From positions 4,722,501 through 4,786,500 of the forward strand of contig JALIGW010000029.1 in the NCBI GenBank assembly GCA_023053685.1: 64,000 nucleotides of DNA. The letters run 5' to 3'. Positions within the stretch are counted from its first letter, which is position 1, and each line of letters begins with the position of its first letter. Below, piece after piece: positions 48,601 through 58,741 of the stretch. The notes under the pieces were generated by a model. It saw only the letters and a list, made by a program, of their open reading frames with translations, had not been told where the DNA came from and ran no database searches. Made by a program: the position numbers and the translations under genes. The stretch is from Diadophis punctatus similis. Taxonomy: Eukaryota; Chordata; Lepidosauria; Squamata; Dipsadidae.

Positions 48601-49224
48601 ATATATATATATAGATCTCCCAATACTTAAAATTCTCCTCTTTTGCAAGAAAGCTATTTTCTTCCATTCCAAGGCAAACACCATATGTTTGCCTGCTTCC
48701 ACTTTGCATGCTTCTCACCTGTATCCCATTCCCACCAAATAAAACCAATTGCAGGAGGACACTCACACAGAATTGAAAAGATAGGCGCGACCATGACTTC
48801 CCTGGAAGGACTGTGGAAATAAAGTATAAAAGTTATGTCCTCTCCCTTATAAGATGATTGAATCCCCCTTCCCAAACCCAACCGCTCAGTAGGGATCCCA
48901 AGTTGTAAGAAAGATCAAGCTGTTCCTAGACAGACTGATATTGCTGAGGGATCCCAGGAGCTGTACTTAGGTATCCCAGAACAGGCAGTGCTGTGAGGAA
49001 GCATAATGCCAGAATCTGGTTGGGCCATAGATAAACGATAGGTATAACTAAGCTTGTCATTGTGATCCTGAAAGCACACATACCTTGGAGATGAGCTCAT
49101 CATGTTTGGCCAAGTGTGCCCTGCAGTGGACACAGCTGTAAGTTCGGTGGCACCGGGGCAGATAACTGCGGAAAGTTTTGGTAGGGAGACAGGCGGCTGG
49201 TGGCACTGGCTCACAGCTGGGCAT
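45533..49224 (-). CDS. YPEL4: YPEL4, yippee-like zinc-binding protein 4 (127 aa, four coding exons)
   Basis: Joining 49224-49084, 48810-48767, 46331-46223 and 45622-45533 gives 384 bases: 127 codons plus TGA, the length of human YPEL4. The protein starts [18 protein letters not shown], which points to YPEL4 rather than other paralogues. It carries the yippee zinc pattern C-X2-C-X52-C-X2-C (C31, C34, C87, C90) and ends HMVKDNGWD. Introns are in phase 0 after K47, phase 2 within V62, and phase 0 after Y98. Donors are GTATGT, GTGAGT and GTGAGT; all acceptors end in AG. The yippee family is highly conserved, small and nuclear/centrosomal; the molecular role of YPEL4 is poorly defined. The gene looks fully intact. 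Introns hold two hAT MITEs and a TA repeat. The upstream CpG block probably contains the promoter and a non-coding first exon. Confidence 0.97.
46223..46331 (-). CDS. YPEL4: YPEL4 coding exon 3
   Basis: 109 bases completing V62 and encoding [18 protein letters not shown] and on to the second zinc pair CESC and GWKY. The acceptor is GATTACAG and the donor is GTGAGTAA. Confidence 0.96.
46844..46923. mobile_element. 80 bp hAT-type MITE in YPEL4 intron
   Basis: Termini CAGAGGTCC and GGACCCCTG, flanked by a perfect 8 bp duplication GTCTAGGC (46836-46843, 46924-46931). The interior has TTGAAGTCCACAAGTCTTAA and GTTGCCAAG, shared with the MITE at 47791. No coding capacity. Confidence 0.9.
47791..47924. 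mobile_element. 134 bp hAT-type MITE in YPEL4 intron
   Basis: Termini CAGGGTCTCC and AAGACCCCTG, flanked by GTACACAT (47783-47790) and GTATACAT (47925-47932), an 8 bp duplication with one mismatch. The halves are inverted copies (GGCAACTTTAAGA / TCTTAAAGTTGCC). Confidence 0.88.
48582..48612. repeat. (TA)n microsatellite
   Basis: TA units interrupted by a single CGG, within the YPEL4 intron. Confidence 0.9.
48767..48810 (-). CDS. YPEL4: YPEL4 coding exon 2
   Basis: 44 bases encoding [14 protein letters not shown] plus two bases of V62. The acceptor is TTTCCACAG and the donor is GTGAGTG. The H in GSHG is a YPEL4 trait. Confidence 0.96.
49084..49224 (-). CDS. YPEL4: YPEL4 coding exon 1
   Basis: Codons 1-47 from ATG at 49224. 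It includes the first zinc pair CVHC and ends HDELISK, followed by the donor GTATGTG. A possible 5' UTR acceptor is GCACAG at about 49269. Confidence 0.96.
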
Positions 49225-50933
49225 GACAGGCTGGAGAGCGATGCCTTGTCGAGGTGGGGGAGCTGGCGCTGTGCAACCCCCACATAAGCGATCACAAGTG
49301 AAGCAGCGAAGCAGGTTGGCTAGAGCCGTTTTTCAAAAAAGTTTGGGGAGGCTGCACTGCCAGGGCCCCCCCAGATGAGAACCAGACCGAAAGGGGAGAT
49401 ACCTAGTGAAAGAAAAGGGGAAGGAATAAGCAAAGGAGCAATACAAACCTTGGACCATTGGAGACTGGGAAATGAAAGGAAGGAATGGACCTTATCATGC
49501 ATGTTCAAAACAAAGCATTAAAGTTGAGGGTGCACCAAACAAAACGGTTTCAAGTGATTTCAGCTGGTTGAATGGAGATCATCAAGTCACATAATTATTC
49601 TACAACCAGTTTCATGAATTCTTTGAAGATGAAGAAAACTACAGAAGTTTAGATTTCATTTTTCCCATAATGATAATGAATTATTTCCCTGTCAAGGAGC
49701 ATAAAAACAATACAGTATGCTTTTTTTTACATACTTTCCACGAAGTTTTTCTTAAGTGTGCTTAATACTGACAATTTGGGCTGAACCAGGTCCCTTACCT
49801 GAATTAAAAGCATTACTCTTTTCATCTTAATCACCAGGCTGATTTAGAAACCGTTTTTGTTTGTTTTGTCCTTTAACACAGTAACACTCATATATTGTCA
49901 GACATTATGTCAGTAACCCAGTATCATCAGTATCAGTCATGATGTTGAGACGGACAGACATAAAATTTGAAGACATTCTTGTCATACATAAAAATACGAC
50001 CTGTCAAAAGCTATCAAGCTGTGGTTGAGTAATATTTCATTATATTTCTAGCATGACAAGCCAGCATTCAGTTTAATTACTGTAATGCACAGACCTCTTT
50101 CTTAAAGGTCTCCTGAGTTCCTGCTAGCAATAGCTACCGATAATGTATCTTTCCCCAACGCATTCCTACTTATTAAACGTCCCGTCCCCCTCCCCATCAT
50201 CCGTGCTTAAGAAAGTCCTTTTCCAGGGACTCAATAATACGGCTCACCGTGCACATTCATTCAAAGTCGCCTACTCCCCAGTTCTGACAGCTTCCACCCC
50301 CTCGAGCTCGCTCCCTGCCGGTAAGAAACAGGCATTACACATCAGTAAGCTGACTTTTCGGGAGCCCCCGCCCCCGTCTGTCCCCTTGCGATTCGCAACC
50401 CTGGTTCCGTCCCGCAGCGAATCACACGTGGGAAGGGGTCGAGTCTGTCAGCGACTCCAGGTTCCTAGCCGCTCGGCTTTCGATTAATGCAGTAAAAAAA
50501 AAAATCGTCTCGCTACGCCCGGGTGCAACTTGTATTGCGTCGCTTGTCATCCCCCCCCCCGGTTCACGTCCGCTTCTTCCTCTCTTAGAAGGAGCAACGG
50601 GGGGGGGGGGGAGAAAGGAGGAGGGGGCGAGAAAATAAGTGAAAGTGGGAGGAGCCCGAAGACCGACCGCGTTAATCACCGCAGAGTCTGACTCACGTGG
50701 CTGCCTGCGCGGAAAGAAAATAAAGGCGGCATGGGGAAGTTCCCCGCGGGACTCGCTCCTGGCGGGGATATCGGTGAGAGGATGAAAGGGCGGAGCGGGT
50801 AGCGGCTCCCCCTCACCCCCGCTGCCTAGTGAAAGATGGCTCTTAGGCCAGGCTAAGGGACGGCCAGGCGCCGCGGGAGGGGAGGGAAAGTTTCGGCGGC
50901 GGCGACGCCTGCTCTGCCCTCTCCGCTGCTCAC

Positions 50934-51060
50934 CTTGAAACCTGCTTCCCGGGGGATTCTTCTCCGCCCCTGCTTGTTCCGGCTGTGGCTCCGCGCGGGG
51001 TCGTAGCAAGGAGGCAGCGACAGCAGCAGCTTCAGAGCAGCCCGAGGGCTGTTTTTGTGC
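50934..51060 (-). other. YPEL4: Candidate non-coding first exon of YPEL4
   Basis: On the minus strand the CpG block contains GCAGGTTTCAAG followed by a consensus donor GTGAGCAG, so an exon could end at 50934. The upstream limit near 51060 is a guess. It would join an acceptor before the coding exon at about 49269. Confidence 0.4.
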
Positions 51061-51125
51061 ACCGTCTGTAGCCGAATGTGGCGGTGTGTTGTGGAACCGC
51101 ATCATAACATTGTGAGTCATCCATC

Positions 51126-51159
51126 CCTCCTCCTCTTCCTCCTCCTCCTCCTCTTCCCC
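51126..51159 (+). repeat. (TCC)n tract
   Basis: CTCCTCCTCTTCCTCC-type pyrimidine run in the CpG block. Confidence 0.85.
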
Positions 51160-51719
51160 CCACCCTCGGTCTCCTGCTACGTCAGAGCGGGGTCGGAGAC
51201 ACGGATCAAGGAAGAAGGGGACGAGCTGGAGTCACCCCGAGAGGGAGGCTGAGGGGGAGAGGGCGCCCCGGCAGGGCACGCGGCACTCTGGGGCAGAAAG
51301 ACGGCATGGGGTGTGGGGCGGGGAGAGGCAGCTGAGAGAAGACTGGCGGACCGGAGCCCTGACTGGGAGAAAGGCGCGCAGGGATCGCTCTCCCCTCAGT
51401 GGCTGCCTGGGGCAAACTCTGACGCAGGGAGAGAGACGCAGCGTAACGGTCACTGCCGGCTGGAAAGCTGCAATCTCGCTTTTCGCGGCGCACCATCCAG
51501 ACCAGCCCCAGACCCCAACATATCCAGTCCTTCGGGAAATGCTCCCTTGACCCCCGCTGCCTCCTTCTCCGGCGCATGTGATGCTCCAGCATATGAAAGC
51601 CCGAAGCCCCAGAATTTGGTGGTCCTCGCCTTCCGATTCCTGCCAGCCTCGCCATTGCTCAACCCTCCTCTCACGTCCTCCAAAGCGACATCCCCTCATG
51701 GTTAGGTCCGCGGGTTTAT

Positions 51720-53065
51720 GATATCCCAAAGGAGAACATATTTCCAGATGTGGGCTTGGAGTTCAAAAGTAAATAATTGCTTGGTATATGATTTTGGCCC
51801 CATAAAATCGCGCAGGAGTTTAGGTGTTGGCATCTGTAGGCACTGAATTGCTTTCGTTGCTAAACAGCAGAACTGAAAACTCGATCCCATTATAAAGATT
51901 AATAAACCTTCCTTCACTTATCAACAAATGTATACCAAAAAATCCCCAACCCAAGCCTGCCTCCGTGCAAGCATTGGACTAAGTTACTGAGGCACGAAAT
52001 ACTAAACAGAGCTAAGCTTTCCCCCAGGAAATGATATAACTGAGCAGTTCATGTTGGCTTAAATATATGCAGGTTCTAGCATATATTTATTCAGGTAGAA
52101 TAGTACAGAATTCGTCATACCAAACCTTCAAAATAGGTTTGGCAGTCATCATTGTTTTAAGGGCTTCTACAATCATCAAATCTATTTGCCATATGCAGTT
52201 GCTTGCATTGCTTGTCTTGAGAGGCTATCATTATGTCTGGCACTGAAAACCATGACAGCACATCTTCGAACCAATAACAATTTATTAGAAACCTTGATGG
52301 CCACAGGCTGAAACTCATGTAAGCAAGCCTAGTCCTAAATTGCTATGTTAGATAATATTCTAGGATTACCCTATAATTCACTAAATTGCAGACCGCTCAG
52401 TCTGTTCTAATTTTAAGATTGGAAGGAAATGTGCCTTTGGAACCTTTGCGGCATTTCTATTGGACTGTTATTGCATTTAGAATTTGACTAGTATGCATCA
52501 TGCTACTTTCACCAGTAGTAACTTCTAATTAGTAATTCACATTAAGAAAACAATGGAATAGTGGAAATTATTATTTGGGGAATACATTGTTATTAACTAG
52601 CCCAATATTTGGACTGCCGTTCCAAATTAGTTAAATTTTCTTCAGGGCCTTCATCAGTCATGCTGGACATAGAAACATTTGGAAGCTGTTCAACTTTCCA
52701 TCCTCCCTTCATGACCACAAGAACAACTACCGGTATCTCTGATACTGGCAAGTGTATCAAAGATGACTTCATTTTTGCTGAATATAATAAGGCTATAACA
52801 AAAGGAGTGAGATGGCAGTATCTAAATTTGATGAATTTAAATAACTCTCTTGTATTATCTTATACTTCGTTTCTTTGCTCCCAAACATTTTCTTTTTTTA
52901 ACTCTAAAACCTCTTTGGTGTATTTCAACTTAGCTTACAGTCAAAGCAGTCTTTCCCCTACTTGTCACAAAGGCTGGCTACCCTATTGTCAGAGATCATT
53001 AACAAAGGAACTAAAATAAAAATAGAAATATCTTTATACATATGAGTGGCTGCAACTACTCACTG
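51720..53065. other. Non-coding sequence right of the YPEL4 promoter
   Basis: No gene recognised. A 136-residue frame at 52609-53019 has no recognisable family. The human neighbour CLP1, which would give long exonic frames, is not present. Confidence 0.4.
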
Positions 53066-53069
53066 ACTA

Positions 53070-54130
53070 TAGTTTACAGTTCTGCTCACCACACTTAAAA
53101 ACTAATGCAGAATTGGAAAAGATGCAGAATAAGACAAGTACAATAATCTAGGAACAGTTTTCCTGGAGAGAAATTATATTTGGGGCTTTTCAATCTAAAA
53201 TGAGGATGAGTAAAAATATATGACATTATAATATAAGCCAGTGATGGCGAACCTTTTTTTGCTCGGGTGCCAAAAGGGCGTGTGCACACGTGATAGCACA
53301 CGCGTGCATGCCCACACCCACAATGCAATGCCCTTCCCCCTGCACATGTGTGCACACACACCCCTGCGCTCCCCCACCCCTCTGCATGCAAGCAGGCCTC
53401 ACTGAAGCCTCCGGACTTCTGGTAGTTCATTTCCGAACTTCCGGTAGGCCCGTTGGGTCCGTTTTTTCGCCATCCACTGGCTCCGGAGGCTTTCCTAAAG
53501 CCTGTGGAGGGCGAAAATGGCCTCCCCCGCCCTCTGGAAGGCCAAAAATCAGCAGGCCAGTGTGCACGTGCATGCTGTAGCTGACATAGGACACCACCTC
53601 ACGTTCCCTCAGATATGGCTCCGTGTGCCACCTGTGGCACACGTGCCATAGGTTCACCATCATGGATATAAGCAATTATTTTATATATGGTAGCGAGAAA
53701 GACAGGCAGGCAGGAAATACATGAAAAACCAAAAATCAGAAGGAATCTGATAGATTAATAGTTTTTAAAAGGGATAAATTTTGTGAGTTGCAACTTTATC
53801 AAAATGAGTAAAGAAGATACTGTAAATGAGAACTAAAACTGGTGACAATGAATGATGGAGGATAGGGATTAGGTAAAGAAAAGGTTTTGAACATATACAG
53901 TAGATAAGATGAAAACTGCAACTTTGAGGTAATGATGGAAAATTTGATGGCATTAAAATGAAACTAGACAAATTCATGAAGGATAAGATTATTAGTGGCT
54001 ACCAGTCATGGCTACTATTACAGGAATACTACCGTAATGACTAGCTAGCATGAATTAAAGGGCACTAACACATTTCCCAGAAACATTTGGGTGGCTAGTG
54101 GAAGGATAGAACAAAGAGAACTGTGAGGCA
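53070..54130 (+). mobile_element. CR1-type LINE remnant split by a hAT MITE
   Basis: 53075-53230 reads like the CR1 segment TTCTGCTCACCACACTTAAA, GAAAAGATGCAGAATAAGAC. After the MITE it resumes with AACTAGACAAATTCATGAAGG, GATAAGATTATTAGTGGCTAC and a final TTTGCTTTAATCCAACAGGG like the usual CR1 end. Heavily decayed. Confidence 0.55.
53239..53665. mobile_element. 427 bp hAT-type MITE
   Basis: It begins CAGTGATGGCGAACC and ends GGTTCACCATCATGG, flanked by a perfect 8 bp duplication ATATAAGC (53231-53238, 53666-53673). It shares termini and GTGCCACCTGTGGCAC with the element at 42615, but its interior palindrome is degraded. It has landed in a CR1. Confidence 0.92.
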
Positions 54131-54331
54131 TTTGCTTTAATCCAACAGGGAAGTTGCAGCTAAATCTGGAAATAAAGCAAAATAGTCTTCAAAAATTATG
54201 CTAATACATTTTGAAAAAAAATATTCTATAATCCATATTCCCAGTCCTAGACTAGTAGTTTTCCCTTCCCTTACATTCACTCAATAGGAACTTTGCTGCC
54301 CCTATTGTCAATTTCCATTATAGCTCTATTA

Positions 54332-54542
54332 CAGATAGTCCTCATTTAGTGATTTCCTCATGCAACAACCATTTACAGTTATGACTGATGAAAAAGTATC
54401 TTTGTGACCAGTCCTCAAATTTATCTGGAAAGCAAAGGAAAACAGAAATGAGATCATAAACATAGCTGTGGTTTCATTTAGTGATTGCTTTGGTTAACAA
54501 CCAAGTTGCTGATCCCAATTGTCACTAAATAAGGGTCATTTG
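54332..54542. repeat. Degraded TA-flanked MITE
   Basis: CAGATAGTCCTCATTTAGTG on the left faces CACTAAATAAGGGTCATTTG on the right, both next to TA. It is related to the CAGGTAGTCC family and is shorter than the copy at 24729. Confidence 0.6.
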
Positions 54543-54949
54543 TATAGCAATACAGTAATGGACAGCTTAAATTAGATTAGATAAATTCACATTAGGCCAA
54601 AATGAAAGTAACAGTCAAGCTTTATATCACCAGCGTATTGGTGCCATGATTATATGAAAAAGAGAATATGACATAAAACTACAATCTTATTCTCACTGAT
54701 TTGTAATCCCCATTACACTCAGTATAACTTACTTTTGAGTGAAATGCATTTGCACAAGTCAAAAGGATTCAAACACCATTTACTGCTTATAAAAGCATCG
54801 TCACAATTAAGGAAAAGAACTGCCTGACCAACAAAGTATCAAGAACAGATGGCAAGAATATACATAAGGGCTGTCTGCCAATAACAGATGACCACTTCCT
54901 CAGGATAATGAGGAAAGGGAAGCAGAAATAGAGTCATGAATTTGGGAAG

Positions 54950-55690
54950 GAGGGGGGTCTCTGCTTGGCTTTCCCCCCTCTCCTCAGTCGCAGCTGGGGT
55001 GAGGGTGTGAGGCGCGCGCATGATTCAGGCTGGGGGAAGGCGGAATCTCTGTTCCACAAGGAAAATCCTGGCGCGCGAACGCAGGCAGAGGCAGGGGGCT
55101 CTGCCAACGCCAGCCACTGCTACCCCTCCTCAATGCTTCTGGTGTGCAAGGCTGCTCTGGACCCTGGCTCGGGGAGATGATTCATTTCTTGCGGGGGAGG
55201 CTTTCAGACGCTTGGCTTAACTCCCGCCTCCCCAGCTAGAGCGAGCAAGCGAACCATCCAATCCTTGTGAGAAGGGGAGATGAGCCCCGTAGCTTGTCCT
55301 TCAGGCCCCACCCCCCAGCGGGTGCCCTCCTTCTCCCCTTCAAAGGCTAGGGACGGGTGGGATGGGGTTTCAGAGCGGCATTGAGCATTCTGGATGCCGG
55401 AGGACACAACATTTCACATCCTGCCCTGTAGGGGCTTCCGGTTTGGCTCCGCAGGCATCGAGGACACTCCTCGTTGAGCGCCTGTTCCGAGGTCCCATAA
55501 AGCCACCAGAACAGCTGTCTGGCGGCTTGAAAATCTTCTCCCTGGGAAAAGGGGAGGGATGAGAGCCGACAGGTCAGGGTAGAGCCCCCCTAGTGCCCCA
55601 GGAGACAATCTAGGGCGCGAAGGGTGAGGGCTCCCCAGGCAGCCTGTCACTTGCTCCAGGACTTCGGACGCCTCCGCTTATGTGGAGCAA
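54950..55690 (+). promoter_or_regulatory. GC/CpG-rich segment, L1 5' UTR or host CpG island
   Basis: Contains clustered CpG (GGCGCGCGCATG, CTGGCGCGCGAACGC) and no recognised coding exon. It lies directly before the leader of an L1 ORF1. It could be the L1's internal promoter or an unrelated host CpG island; the sequence alone does not decide. Confidence 0.45.
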
Positions 55691-56065
55691 GATGCCGTGA
55701 CCACCTCTGCTTGCAAGATGGGATTTATAATATTTTGATTCATTACAGACAGCAGACAGAAAAAGGCAGGAGACCCGATGGCAAGTACCTTAACTTTAAC
55801 TCCTTGGCTGACTTTCATTTCGGAAGTTACATATTAACTGAGCTAACAAGCAACAAAATGGCGATTGAAGAAACAGAAGGTGTGGAAACTGAAAGCTAGA
55901 AAGTTTCGTTTCGTTAGCAGCCCTTTGTATGGAAATGCCTGACTCTGAGGAATTTTTTCTTTCTTTCTCTCTGACTTTGGAAATGTTTGAAAATGCTTGA
56001 CTTTGATGAATTCTCTTCTATCTCTGATCTTGGATTAAAACCAAAAGTTTAACCTAAAATTTTAA

Positions 56066-57200
56066 ATGGCTTTTAAACCTGGAAAGACTGTTTTTAATAA
56101 AGGATTTGAGCACCCCCCCCCTGTTTATACTTCAATAATGTAATCCACTCCTTATTCAACACCCTCACAGACTTTAACACCTGAAAAGTTATTTGATGCT
56201 TTAAAAGTCATGAAGAATGAGCTTGTTATGGAATTTAACTCAAAAATTAATGAAATTAATGAAAAAATACAGGCTGTTTTAGAGGAAATTGATACTCGAC
56301 ACCAGCAATTGAGGAAGGATATGATATTTGTACTTAAAGGACTGGTAGGAAATATGGAAATTTTGAAGCAGGATGTGGAAGAAATTAAACAGTCTGTGAT
56401 AACTTGGGTGAAGATATAGATAAGACTCAAAATAATATGGAAAACTTTGAAGCTGAGGTGCTAATGATTCATTATAGAAGTATGGAGTTTGCTTTAAGAC
56501 TAAGAGGTGTAAAAGAAAAAAAACAAGATTTAAAAGAAAGAATGGGGGAGGCACTTGTGCATACACTAGGAATCACAAAAGAGGAATTGGTTATGCAAAT
56601 TGATAAAATATATCATGTTAATTCTTGGGTTGCTAAACAAAAACATCTGCCAAGAGATATCGTAATATACTTTACTACAAGGGCATTACGAAATCCTACA
56701 GGCGACTTTCAAGAATAAGCTTCAGGTAGATGGACAAGAAGTAATGACATTGAAAGAAATTCCTCCTAAAATGTTGAGAGCCAAAAATGATTATGCCTTT
56801 CTGGTTGAAGAACTTAAAAAACAGCAAGTACAGTACAGATGGGAGGTTCCAATTGGGATTGTGGTCAGACACCTGGAAAAGAGATATCGGCTCAATACGA
56901 TTTAGAAAGCTACTGATTTTTATGTAAGTGTTAAAGGCCGACATATCCAAAATTCCAGAAGGAAGAAGATTGAAGGAAGCAGTAGAAGATGAGAGAGGAG
57001 GATCATCAATAGTTGTCCAAATGGAAGGAGCTTTGATGAATCAAGTTGATTTACAGAACCAGAGAGATGTTCATAATGTGGAAGGGGAGACAGAAGATCC
57101 GAGTCAGACAAGAGCAGAGCTGACAATTCAAAAAATTATCAAGCCACAAAAGGCTGTAAGAGTCAGATCTAAAGTTCGACCGAGAAGAAGGAACGACTAG
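56066..57200 (+). pseudogene. L1 ORF1 (RNA-binding chaperone), broken
   Basis: Starts at ATG 56066. After a stop the coiled-coil part is seen at 56210-56400 (IDTRHQQLRKDMI, GNMEILKQDVEEIKQS). The RRM and C-terminal domain follow in shifted frames: FALRLRGVKEKKQDLKERM, ITKEELVMQIDKIY, KHLPRDIVIYFTTRALRN, then KNDYAFLVEELKKQ and RYRLNTI. A basic and acidic tail extends to about 57200. At least two frameshifts are needed to connect the parts. Confidence 0.8.
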
Positions 57201-57264
57201 ATTTGGTCTTAGTATGGGAAGTTATAGGCCAGATGGAGAGATGAATGAAAATTGACACTTTGCA

Positions 57265-57865
57265 ATAATGAAGATCCATTTACTATTGAGGAAATGACGC
57301 TGATGGTTGTGTCTTCTCTTTGTCTTTCTCTTTTTTTCTTTTTTTTTTACTACTATATTTTAAAGATTACATAAATGAAAGACACTTAAAGGGTTGGTTT
57401 AAGAGGGGGATAATTTGATATATTGGAATGTTAGGTTATTAATAAGGTGTTTGATTTTTGTTTAAGGTTTTGAGTTATAAGGAGTTAAAAAATTAGAGAA
57501 ATATTGGAATTAACAATTTGTTAGCATATTTTACTTTTTATGTTTATCAAAGAGGTATAGTGTTGAAAGAAGGAAGATCTATCCAGCATTAAGGAAATGA
57601 TGTTGATGGTTGTGTAATTGAATGAAATGGTGAAACAAAAACTTTTTGTTCTCTTCTTTTTATTATTATATTTTAAAGATTATATAAATGAAAGATATAT
57701 AGTGGAGTAAATTAACAGCCTGAGATATTGTTATGATGATTGATTAATAATATGCCTGATTTTTAGATTATGCTTAAAAGGTTTTGAGCAACAAGGAGTT
57801 AAAGATTTAGAGAAATTTTGAAATTAAGAATTTGTTAGTATAATTTAATCTTATTTTTATTGAAT
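57265..57865 (+). repeat. Two ~300 bp tandem copies in the L1 3' UTR
   Basis: The first copy (57265-57555) and the second (57575-57865) share the same sequence of words: GAAATGA..TGATGGTTGTGT, ATATTTTAAAGATTA, ATAAATGAAAGA, GGTTTTGAG, AAGGAGTTAAA, AATTTGTTAG. They are about 80% alike by eye. Confidence 0.75.
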
Positions 57866-57892
57866 ATTACACCCTGTACTTTTTCTGGGAAG

Positions 57893-57956
57893 TCGGGGGG
57901 GTGGGTGGGTGAGAGGGGGGGAGAATGGGGGGAAGGGGAGGGGGAAGGGGGGGAGA
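57893..57956 (+). repeat. G-rich polypurine tract of the L1 3' UTR
   Basis: Runs of three to seven G with A/T spacers (for example GGTGGGTGGGTGAGAGGGG), able to form G-quadruplexes. A G-rich 3' UTR tract is also known in mammalian L1. Confidence 0.8.
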
Positions 57957-58741
57957 AAAAGAGAAAAATGTTTGTACTTTGTAGTAAAAAAACTTTTTGA
58001 AATAAAAAAAAACAGGAAACTAGGAAGAGCCTCTGGCTAGGCAAGTGAAGGGAGGGCGAGAGGCGGGGCAGTCAGTGATGGGACAGGGAGCCGTGGCAGA
58101 GGACCCAAAAAGCCGCTTTTCGCTCGGAAGCCGTAATTTCTGACCCCTGGGTTAGGAGGTTGTATACTTTTCGATCCTGCCTTTTGTATATTTCCTGGCA
58201 AAATACATGGGAAAATCTCATTTACAGAAAATCCACTTAGGGTTAGGGTTAGGTATCCATGAATTCGGAGAGCAAAATGGACATCGCCAATGGATTCGGA
58301 GCCTATCGGTATGGTTAGGAGGGTGCATACTTTTCGATCCTGCCTTTTCTATATTTCCTGGCAAAATACATGGGAAAATCCCATTTACAGAAAATCCACT
58401 TAGGGTTACGGTTGGTAATTCATGAATTCGGAGCGCAAAATGGAGATTGCCAATGGATTCGTAGCCCATTGGTATGGTTAGGAGGGTGCATACTTTTCGA
58501 TCCTGCCTTTTCTATATTTCCTGGCAAAATCCATGGGAAAATCCCATTTACAGAAAATCCACTTAGGGTTAGGGTTAGGTATCCATGAATTCGGAGAGCA
58601 AAATGGACATCGCCAATGGATTCGGAGCCCATTGGTATTGTTAGGAGGGTGCATACTTTTCGATCCTGCCTTTTGAATATTTCCTGGCAAAATCCATGGG
58701 AAAATCCCATATACAGAAAATCCACTTAGGGTTAGGGTTTC

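Larger units (their letters stand above)
50300..51700 (-). promoter_or_regulatory. CpG-rich promoter region of YPEL4
   Basis: Dense in CpG and GC, in contrast to its AT-rich surroundings, and located 1.1-2.5 kb upstream of the YPEL4 start codon. It holds CACGTG at about 50694, a TGAGTCA (AP-1-like) at 51112-51118, and a TACGTCA (CRE-like half) near 51178. The sites are motif matches only. It may drive transcription both ways, but no gene was recognised on its right side. Confidence 0.7.
55690..58015 (+). mobile_element. ORF1-only L1 (HAL1-like) element
   Basis: A leader (55690-56065) is followed by a frameshifted ORF1 (56066-57200), then 3' UTR-like sequence with a 300 bp tandem duplication, a G-rich tract and an A-rich end (AAATAAAAAAAAAC at about 58000-58015). 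No endonuclease or RT sequence lies between ORF1 and the 3' UTR. An L1 with ORF1 and 3' end but no ORF2 has the structure known in mammals as HAL1. It could equally be a simple internal deletion. Confidence 0.65.

Noticed and set aside
50422..51729. Frames of 130-232 codons in the YPEL4 CpG block
   Set aside because: Overlapping on both strands in GC-rich DNA. The YPEL4 coding start is firmly placed at 49224.
56279..56566. 95-residue minus-strand frame
   Set aside because: Antisense shadow of the L1 ORF1 pseudogene.
58290..58320. Possible CENP-B box around TTCGGAGCCTATCGG
   Set aside because: Only about 6 of the 9 essential bases match, and it is present in only some monomers.
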